Assembly (NCBI GenBank): GCA_028698975.1
Contig: JAQVVK010000125.1
Coordinates: 1 to 6,120 of the forward strand
Length of the DNA stretch: 6,120 nucleotides
Reading direction: 5' to 3'
Origin: Victivallaceae bacterium
Lineage (GTDB): Bacteria; Verrucomicrobiota; Lentisphaeria; Victivallales; Victivallaceae
Position 1 is the stretch's first letter. Each line of letters opens with the position of its first letter. The position numbers were made by a program, and so were the translations under genes. Positions 1-4,866 of the stretch are shown piece after piece. Below the pieces are notes generated by a model. That model was not told the origin of the DNA, made no database searches, and worked only from the letters and a program-made list of their open reading frames with translations.

Positions 1-230
1 AGGTCGAATCGGTCGAAGTGCGTTCGCAGATCATTCAGCTGGTCGAGATCTTTAACGGCACCATCGTGTCGGTCAGCAAGGGCGCAATGGGTATTGAAAT
101 CGCCGGTAAATCCGACCGGCTCGACAACTTTATCGAGCTGGTGCGCGAATTCGGCATCGTTGAAATGGCCAGAAGCGGCCGGGTCGCCATCCGCCGCTGC
201 GAAAACGGAGACCCCACCTGCCGGGAATAA
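1..230 (+). CDS. ilvH: Acetolactate synthase small (regulatory) subunit, C-terminal part
   Basis: This is the 3' end of a gene cut by the window edge; the first whole codon is at 3 and TAA is at 228-230, leaving about 75 residues. The visible part matches the C-terminal domain of IlvH/IlvN: RSQIIQLVEIFNG, then the alternating strand IVSVSKGAMGIEIAG, then FIELVREFGIVEMARSGRVAIRR, the hallmark end of the family. In known systems this subunit activates the catalytic IlvB/IlvI subunit and gives valine feedback inhibition in the cytoplasm, at the first common step of valine, leucine and isoleucine synthesis. The N-terminal ACT domain that binds valine is outside the window. A short tail (CENGDPTCRE) with two cysteines follows the usual end. 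The GTG at 18 is an internal Val codon, not a start, because the frame stays open to the window edge. The next gene begins at the base after the stop codon. Confidence 0.93.
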   Translation, partial: VESVEVRSQIIQLVEIFNGTIVSVSKGAMGIEIAGKSDRLDNFIELVREFGIVEMARSGRVAIRRCENGDPTCRE

Positions 231-2039
231 ATGCGACGATTGTTGTTTATGCTTCACCGGCGCGCCGTCATAAAGAGTGTCCGGTTTTGGATCAGGCATC
301 TTGACGAAAAGAGTCTGTTTCTGGTTTTGGCTGTCTTTATCGGAGCGGCGGCGGCAATCCTGGCCGCCTTGCTGCACTGGCTGGTCGGTGCGTTGATCCG
401 TTTTGACCTGTGGGCGCACATCAAAAGCGGAAACAGTATTTGGGCGGCCGGGGCGGTGATGCTGCTGCCGCTGGTCGGGCTTGCCGCCTCGTTTTTAGTG
501 CAAAAAACCATGGGCGGGCCGCGCTACGCCAAAAGTTTGAGTTTGCTCATCCTCTCTTTGCACCGCCGTCGCTGTGCAATACCGATAACCGAAACGGTAA
601 GCCATCTGCTGTCAAGCGGGCTGGCGGTCGGCTTGGGCGGTTCGGCCGGATTGGAGGCTCCCAGCGTGCTGACCGGTGCGGCGGTGGGGGCCAATACCGC
701 TTCGTTTCTGCATATTGACCGGCGCAAGCGGCCGCTTCTGCTCGGGTGCGGCGCGGCGGCGGCGATTGCCGCTATCTTTGACAGCCCCGTGGCCGGGGTG
801 CTTTTTGCCGCCGAGGTGTTGCTGCCCGAATTCAGTGTTTCCGCGCTGGTGCCAATGCTGATGTCGAGCGCGGTATCCACGGTGGTTTCGCGGCTTTTGA
901 TCGTCAAAAGTCAGTTCTTTCTGGCGCAGAATGCGCCATGGCAGCCGGAGGCGGTGCCGTTTTATATTTTATGCGGTTTCGTCTGCGCGCTGGTCGGGGT
1001 TTTTGTGATACATACCGCATACACGCTTAGTTCGAAGCTCAAGAAAAATTTCCGCAACCAGTGGAGCCGTCTGGTCTTTGGCGGTATCATGCTTTGCGCT
1101 CTGTTGACGAGTTTCCCCTTCTTGCGGGGGCAGGGGTATTGGTATATTGAAAAACTTTATACCGGCGAATTGGATCGCCTGATCGCGTCAGCTCCGTTGC
1201 TTGCGCTGTTGCCCTCGGTCGGGGGACAGGTGGCCTTGATGCTGGCGGTGGCCGTATTTGTCAAGGTGATCGCCTCGGTGTTGACGGTGGATTCCGGAGG
1301 CGACGGCGGCATTTTTGCGCCGTCCATGTTTATCGGAGCTTTTACCGGCTTCGCCTTTGCAAGGCTGGTCAACACGACCGGCTTGATGCAGTTGCAGGAA
1401 TGCAACTTTGTGGCGGTCGGCATGTGCGGGGTTTTTGCCGCCGTGATGCGTGCGCCGTTGACTGCGGTGTTTCTCATCGCCGAAGTGACCGGCGGTTATG
1501 TGCTTTTGGTGCCGCTCATGATCGTGTCGTCGAGTGCGTTCTTTTCGGCGCGTCTTTTTGAACCGAGTTCGATTTACAGCAAGGCGTTGGTTGACGCTCA
1601 TCTGCTGGGAACCGACCGCGACCAGGAGCTGTTGAAACGTCAACCGGTGCGGCTCAATATAGAGCGTTTCTACCACGCCTTTGCTCCGCGTGACGGTATG
1701 GACAAGTTGACCGCGTTGGTCGAGCGTACTGCCGACGCCGTGTTTCCGGTGCTTGACGACTCCGGCCGACTGCTTGGGGTGATTCATCTGAACAAGATCA
1801 TGTCGGCGATGCTGGAGCCGCAGTTGCACAGTCTGCTTCTGGCCTGCGATCTCATGGTGCCGCCGCGCGGCATGCTTTCGCCCGATGACGATCTGGCGTT
1901 GGCGATGAAATATTTCGATCAGTATAACTCGGCATTTCTGCCGGTATGCGACAAGGACGGGCTGTTTCACGGATTTGTTTCAAAAGAAAAAGTGTTTGCA
2001 AAGTATCGCAGTATGGTGCGCGAAGCGGATGCGTTTTAA
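231..2039 (+). CDS. ClC-family chloride channel or transporter with tandem CBS domains
   Basis: A 602-residue inner-membrane ClC protein. Hydrophobic helices begin near residue 28 and fill the protein to about residue 440. The filter motif that carries the gating glutamate reads GLEAP (140-144, Glu142) within GLGGSAGLEAPSVLTGAAVG, in place of the classical G-K/R-E-G-P. The third ion-binding motif is GGIFAPS (359-365), followed by RAPLTAVFLIAEVTGG (407-422). Tyr449 in IYSKAL fits the central anion-coordinating tyrosine. The first motif (GSGIP in E. coli ClC-ec1) is not recognisable; MGGPRYAKS (94-102) occupies that region. At the intracellular proton-glutamate site (E203 of ClC-ec1) the aligned motif FAAEV has Val196, as in channel-type ClCs, so passive conductance is possible. 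Two CBS domains follow (about 473-530 and 538-596), which in other ClCs sense nucleotides. The start is the ATG directly after the ilvH TAA, with only a weak GGGA (223-226) before it, so translation is probably coupled to ilvH; ATG at 249 is an alternative without a better ribosome site. Confidence 0.95.
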   Translation: MRRLLFMLHRRAVIKSVRFWIRHLDEKSLFLVLAVFIGAAAAILAALLHWLVGALIRFDLWAHIKSGNSIWAAGAVMLLPLVGLAASFLVQKTMGGPRYAKSLSLLILSLHRRRCAIPITETVSHLLSSGLAVGLGGSAGLEAPSVLTGAAVGANTASFLHIDRRKRPLLLGCGAAAAIAAIFDSPVAGVLFAAEVLLPEFSVSALVPMLMSSAVSTVVSRLLIVKSQFFLAQNAPWQPEAVPFYILCGFVCALVGVFVIHTAYTLSSKLKKNFRNQWSRLVFGGIMLCALLTSFPFLRGQGYWYIEKLYTGELDRLIASAPLLALLPSVGGQVALMLAVAVFVKVIASVLTVDSGGDGGIFAPSMFIGAFTGFAFARLVNTTGLMQLQECNFVAVGMCGVFAAVMRAPLTAVFLIAEVTGGYVLLVPLMIVSSSAFFSARLFEPSSIYSKALVDAHLLGTDRDQELLKRQPVRLNIERFYHAFAPRDGMDKLTALVERTADAVFPVLDDSGRLLGVIHLNKIMSAMLEPQLHSLLLACDLMVPPRGMLSPDDDLALAMKYFDQYNSAFLPVCDKDGLFHGFVSKEKVFAKYRSMVREADAF

Positions 2040-2046
2040 GATTATA

Positions 2047-2053
2047 TAAGGAA
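2047..2053 (+). promoter_or_regulatory. Ribosome binding site of the Cys-rich protein gene
   Basis: TAAGGAA lies in the 21-bp gap after the ClC stop codon, 7 bases before the ATG at 2061. It is clearly stronger than the site before the ClC gene, so this small protein can be translated independently of its neighbour although it is probably on the same transcript. Confidence 0.65.
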
Positions 2054-2060
2054 TTTTGTT

Positions 2061-2387
2061 ATGAATCGTGCGGTGGAAGTCTTTTCCGAACTGCCCAAGA
2101 CCTGCAACTGTGCCCAGGCGGTGGCGGTCGGCCTTGGACATGAAGAATTAAAAGCCGAGCTGGCCATGTGCGGCGGCGGACGCGCCCCGGAGGGGCGTTG
2201 CGGCGCATTGCATGCCGCGTTGCGGTTGACCCCGGCGGAAGAACACGAGTCGATAAAGGCGGAGTTTCGGCGCACGGCGGGTTCTGAATTTTGCCGTGAA
2301 CTCAAGGGCGTTTATCAATATCCATGCGTGAAGTGCGTGGAACTTGCGGCCAAACTCGCGGAAGCCGCAATCAAGAAAACGCGTTAA
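2061..2387 (+). CDS. C_GCAxxG_C_C family putative redox-active protein
   Basis: A 108-residue soluble protein with seven cysteines (15, 17, 37, 47, 78, 89, 92). The order of motifs matches the C_GCAxxG_C_C family: an N-terminal CNCAQAVAVGL (15-25), a glycine-rich CGGG followed by RCGAL (37-50), FCRELKG (77-83), and a final CVKCVELAAKLAE (89-101). Members carry four invariant cysteines and a CGAxxG motif, are thought to be redox active or metal binding, and are often encoded beside transporter genes. Here it follows the ClC transporter by 21 bp, which fits that pattern. Departures are the last Gly of CGAxxG (CGALHA here), an extra Cys giving C-x-C at the N-terminus, and a length shorter than the roughly 140 residues usual for the family. 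No signal peptide is seen, so it is probably cytoplasmic. The biochemical function is unknown. Its stop codon overlaps that of the convergent gene. Confidence 0.85.
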   Translation: MNRAVEVFSELPKTCNCAQAVAVGLGHEELKAELAMCGGGRAPEGRCGALHAALRLTPAEEHESIKAEFRRTAGSEFCRELKGVYQYPCVKCVELAAKLAEAAIKKTR

Positions 2388-3085
2388 CGCGCTGCCGCAA
2401 TTATAACCGGCGGCGTGCTTTGATTGCCGGTTTCCAGCGGATACGCATCGGTGTAGACCTTGGTATAGGCGTCAAACGCCTTTAAATATCGCGCCGCATA
2501 CGACTCGCTGAAGCTCTTGCGCGAATATTCGCGGTAACGCGCCATGCGCGGCCGCGACCGCTCAAATAAAGCCCTCAACTGATTTACCAGATTGACCCCG
2601 GAGTCGCTGATGGTCTTTTCACTGCGCGCCAATTCACTGTCGGTCGGGTTGGCCGCCAGTGCGTTGAGCGTGGTTTTGTCGTCGCCGAGCAAGCCGCTTT
2701 CCAATTCGGTAAAGTCGCACAATGTCAACGCGATACTGCGGGTAAGCATCAGCAGATTGAGAATGTTCTTTTCCCGTGCCGCCGTGTCCGGGCTGTTGAG
2801 CACCGAGAGCAGGGCGCGGGTGTCGGTTTCTGCATTGCTGAGCAATTTGGCGGTGGTGATGTAAATATATGCGCGCCACTCGTCGTCGTTGTGCAGAAAA
2901 ATATCTGAACAGATCATTTTTGAGGCATGATCCAGCGCGGCGTCGCGCCGCCCCATGAGCGGCGCGAGATTCATTTTTATCAGGTGGTCGGCGCGGTGCG
3001 CCGGTCGCGGAGCGTTACCGGGCCGCAGCAGCGCAAATGTGCGCCGCAAGCGGTCAAGAGCCTCCTTGTGACTGACGATACCCAC
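2384..3085 (-). CDS. Hypothetical helical protein downstream of serA
   Basis: A 233-residue protein that I do not recognise. It has no signal peptide and no clear membrane segment, and the sequence suggests mostly alpha-helix. A long central stretch (residues 66-135, with runs such as ILNLLMLTRSIALTLCDF) could be a TPR-like or four-helix bundle, but no repeat is convincing. The C-terminal helix region (about 180-216) is rich in Arg and Tyr, with seven tyrosines spaced mainly 3 to 9 residues apart. The gene lies 28 bp after the serA stop codon on the same strand, so it is probably co-transcribed with serA. The longest reading starts at GTG (3083-3085) after GGGGGA with a 4-base spacer; an in-frame stop at 3107-3109 excludes a longer form. 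An in-frame TTG at 3047-3049, preceded by a perfect AAGGAGG, is an alternative start that removes 12 residues. That the frame is real is supported by its length, its tight packing with serA, and stop-codon sharing with the facing gene. Confidence 0.7.
   Translation of the reverse strand: MGIVSHKEALDRLRRTFALLRPGNAPRPAHRADHLIKMNLAPLMGRRDAALDHASKMICSDIFLHNDDEWRAYIYITTAKLLSNAETDTRALLSVLNSPDTAAREKNILNLLMLTRSIALTLCDFTELESGLLGDDKTTLNALAANPTDSELARSEKTISDSGVNLVNQLRALFERSRPRMARYREYSRKSFSESYAARYLKAFDAYTKVYTDAYPLETGNQSTPPVIIAAAR
2405..2432. repeat. Inverted repeat near the convergent gene ends
   Basis: AACCGGC (2405-2411) and GCCGGTT (2426-2432) are perfect 7-bp arms around a 14-base loop. It lies 17 bases past the stop codon of the Cys-rich protein gene and inside the last codons of the hypothetical gene on the other strand. 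On the + strand the stem is followed only by TCC, so it is at best a weak terminator for the left transcription unit. No better terminator is visible between the convergent genes. Confidence 0.3.
3061..3067 (-). promoter_or_regulatory. Strong Shine-Dalgarno-like site inside the hypothetical gene
   Basis: On the minus strand this reads AAGGAGG, the full anti-16S complement. It lies at codons 7-9 of the GTG-started reading of the hypothetical gene and 11 bases before an in-frame TTG (3047-3049). It may be the true ribosome site for a shorter protein, or a chance result of the Lys-Glu-Ala codons. Confidence 0.35.
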
Positions 3086-3113
3086 GCCGTCCCCCGTTTT
3101 GCCGGTTTAGGAA

Positions 3114-4682
3114 TCAGAGCGAGAACTGAAACGCCTTGCTGGCATTGACGGCTTCGCGGATCTTCTGTACCAGAATATCGGGAACCACCACACCCGTTTT
3201 GACCACGGTGAGCGACAACCCGGACTTCGGATCCTGCGGCGCACGGATGTCAACGATGTTGATGTTCTTTTCACCCAATATGCCGGCGATCTTGCCGATC
3301 ACGCCCGGCTCGTCTTTGTATTCGACAAAGAGATGATTGCCGGTCGGCTCCAGATAGAGTTCGTCGAAATCGTTGAGACGCGAGATCATCAGCCGGTTTT
3401 CGGTGATGGTGCCGCGGGCTCCCGCCTTGTAAATGAGGTTGCCGCCGACGAAAAGATCGATCGTCATGGCTTCGCCGTAATTTTTGTTGTTGTCAACTTC
3501 GCGGTTGTTAAGCTCGACACCGCTGTCGTTCAAATACTGCGCCGCGTCTTTCGGGCCGTTTTCCAGCGCGAAATCCGGGTTGATGCCGGCCACGATCGCC
3601 GGAGTCATCCACTTGGCATACTTGGCCAGATCGCCGTAGAAACTCGTCTCGATGCGGGTCGGATTGTTTTCTTTGCCCAGATAGGCGGCGGTGAGCTTGG
3701 TGAGCACATAGGCCAGCTGCTGAAACTTGGCGTCCAGCCCGTCGGGCAACGCCTTGTTTACCACGCAGTTGTTGATGCCCTGCTCAAAATAGGCGATGGT
3801 CTGCTCGGCGGCGCGGCAGGCGGCGGTGAAGTTGGCTTCATGCGTATTGGCACCGAGGTGCGGCAGCATGATGTCGGCCACGTCGGCCACGCTCTTGGGG
3901 CCTTCGACGTCTTTGGGGTAAACGTCGTTGCAGTAAACGATCTTCTTTTCTGCCTTGACCGCGCGGAGATCCTCCTCGTTGAGAATGCCGCAGCGGGCGC
4001 AGTTGATGAGGGTGGCTCCCGGCTTCATCGACTCCAGCAAACGGCGGTTTATCATGCCGCGGGTCTCGTCGTTTTCGGGAATATGCAGAGAAACGAAATC
4101 GGAATCGCTGAAAATGCGTTCGACCGTGGTCAACTCGACACCGAGTTTGTCGGCGAGCGCGGGCGAAAGCACCGGGTCGAAACCCAGCACCTTTACATCA
4201 AATCCGCGCAAACGGGCGACCAGAAGCTGGCCGATATGACCAAGACCGAGGATGCCCACTGTCTTGCCGGTAAGCTCGCGGCCCATGAATTTGCTCTTTT
4301 CCCACTTGCCGGAACGGGCCGAAATATCCGCCGGGATCAGGTGGCGGCAGCTGGCGAGGATCATTGCCACGACTTCTTCGGCCACGGCGTTGGAGTTGGC
4401 TCCCGGAGTGTTCATCACGTCGATGTCGCGTTTGCGGGCATACTTGATGTCGATGGTGTTGAATCCGGCGCCGGCGCGCACGATCAACTTGAGTTTCGGA
4501 AGCTGGTCGATCACTTCGGGCGTGACCTTTTCACTGCGCACGATCAGCACTTCAGTGTCGGGATTGGCCTTGACCTGTTCGTCGAGCGGGGTGACTCCGT
4601 CCAGCACGACATCATAGCCGGCGTTAACGAGCTTGTCGGCGGCAGCCTTGTCCAACTTGGTCGGAATGAGAACTTTGCGCAT
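3114..4682 (-). CDS. serA: D-3-phosphoglycerate dehydrogenase (type I architecture), with variant active site
   Basis: A 522-residue cytoplasmic enzyme expected to oxidise 3-phosphoglycerate to 3-phosphohydroxypyruvate with NAD, the first step of serine synthesis. Domains in order: split substrate-binding domain, NAD-binding domain with GLGHIG (146-151) and Asp169 in GFDP, an intervening domain at about 316-445, and a C-terminal ACT domain (about 449-522, EYKDEPGVIGKIAGILG) that in relatives binds serine. This length and order are those of long type I PGDH. Catalytic Arg230 (in NCARCGI) and His275 (PHLGA) are present. Odd points: Cys231 replaces the usual Gly after the Arg; the position of the catalytic Glu is Asp258 (DVYPKD), unless Glu260 serves after a small shift; and the substrate loop usually RSxTKVT is RSEKVT (49-54), one residue shorter. 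A related D-2-hydroxyacid dehydrogenase activity is therefore possible. The ATG at 4680-4682 follows GGAG with a 7-base spacer; a promoter lies upstream. Confidence 0.87.
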   Translation of the reverse strand: MRKVLIPTKLDKAAADKLVNAGYDVVLDGVTPLDEQVKANPDTEVLIVRSEKVTPEVIDQLPKLKLIVRAGAGFNTIDIKYARKRDIDVMNTPGANSNAVAEEVVAMILASCRHLIPADISARSGKWEKSKFMGRELTGKTVGILGLGHIGQLLVARLRGFDVKVLGFDPVLSPALADKLGVELTTVERIFSDSDFVSLHIPENDETRGMINRRLLESMKPGATLINCARCGILNEEDLRAVKAEKKIVYCNDVYPKDVEGPKSVADVADIMLPHLGANTHEANFTAACRAAEQTIAYFEQGINNCVVNKALPDGLDAKFQQLAYVLTKLTAAYLGKENNPTRIETSFYGDLAKYAKWMTPAIVAGINPDFALENGPKDAAQYLNDSGVELNNREVDNNKNYGEAMTIDLFVGGNLIYKAGARGTITENRLMISRLNDFDELYLEPTGNHLFVEYKDEPGVIGKIAGILGEKNINIVDIRAPQDPKSGLSLTVVKTGVVVPDILVQKIREAVNASKAFQFSL

Positions 4683-4688
4683 GTTACA

Positions 4689-4693
4689 TCTCC
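4689..4693 (-). promoter_or_regulatory. Ribosome binding site of serA
   Basis: GGAGA on the minus strand lies just before the serA ATG (4680-4682), with about 7 bases between GGAG and the ATG. It supports this start, which also gives the normal N-terminus of the enzyme family (MRKVLIPTKL, first beta-strand). Confidence 0.7.
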
Positions 4694-4734
4694 ATTGGAA
4701 TTGTTTTACGGAAAATGTTTTTCTTTATTTTATT

Positions 4735-4763
4735 AATATAGCATCTCAGCGTGTTTTTTTCAA
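4735..4763 (-). promoter_or_regulatory. Predicted sigma70-type promoter of serA
   Basis: On the minus strand, TTGAAA (-35, at 4758-4763) and TATATT (-10, at 4735-4740) are separated by exactly 17 bp; each hexamer matches 5 of 6 consensus bases. Transcription would start near 4728, leaving a leader of about 45 bases before serA. The surrounding DNA is AT-rich, unlike the flanking coding DNA. No clear operator palindrome, attenuator or riboswitch is seen in the leader. Confidence 0.65.
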
Positions 4764-4791
4764 GTAATACCATGCTCACACCAGCCGTCAT

Positions 4792-4820
4792 TTGAAAAAA
4801 TCGGATATAAGGTTTATATT
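4792..4820 (+). promoter_or_regulatory. Predicted sigma70-type promoter of the NSS transporter
   Basis: TTGAAA (-35, at 4792-4797) and TATATT (-10, at 4815-4820) are separated by 17 bp, the same hexamers and spacing as the divergent serA promoter. Transcription would start near 4827, leaving about 40 bases of leader. The two -35 boxes face away from each other across 28 bp (4764-4791), a natural place for a shared regulator, although no convincing palindrome is visible there. Confidence 0.65.
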
Positions 4821-4853
4821 AGTCTGATAAGCACCGCAGTCAACCTTGGATAT

Positions 4854-4857
4854 GGAG
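4854..4857 (+). promoter_or_regulatory. Ribosome binding site that sets the transporter start
   Basis: GGAG lies 9 bases before the ATG at 4867. An in-frame ATG at 4852 overlaps this motif and has only a poor TTGGA 2 bases before it, so 4867 is the preferred start. The resulting N-terminus, MGTVKRENWSGKFGFILA, is typical of the transporter family. Confidence 0.6.
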
Positions 4858-4866
4858 TTTTGCCAA

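Noticed and set aside
18..20. GTG as the start of a 70-residue small gene
   Set aside because: The frame is open to the left edge and the protein aligns with the middle and end of IlvH, so this is an internal Val codon of a truncated gene.
1188..1970. A 260-codon open frame on the - strand opposite the ClC gene
   Set aside because: The translation is very rich in His, Arg and Gln with no hydrophobic core, as expected from the complement of a membrane protein gene; the sense strand has clear ClC motifs.
3333..4736. A 467-codon open frame on the + strand opposite serA
   Set aside because: It is fully antisense to a well-supported dehydrogenase, matches no known motif, and has the His-, Val- and Gly-rich composition typical of antisense frames in GC-rich genes. 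It would also start within the codons of serA without a ribosome site.
4764..4791. Possible operator between the divergent promoters
   Set aside because: I looked for palindromes or direct repeats and found none that are convincing; it is kept only as a location to check.
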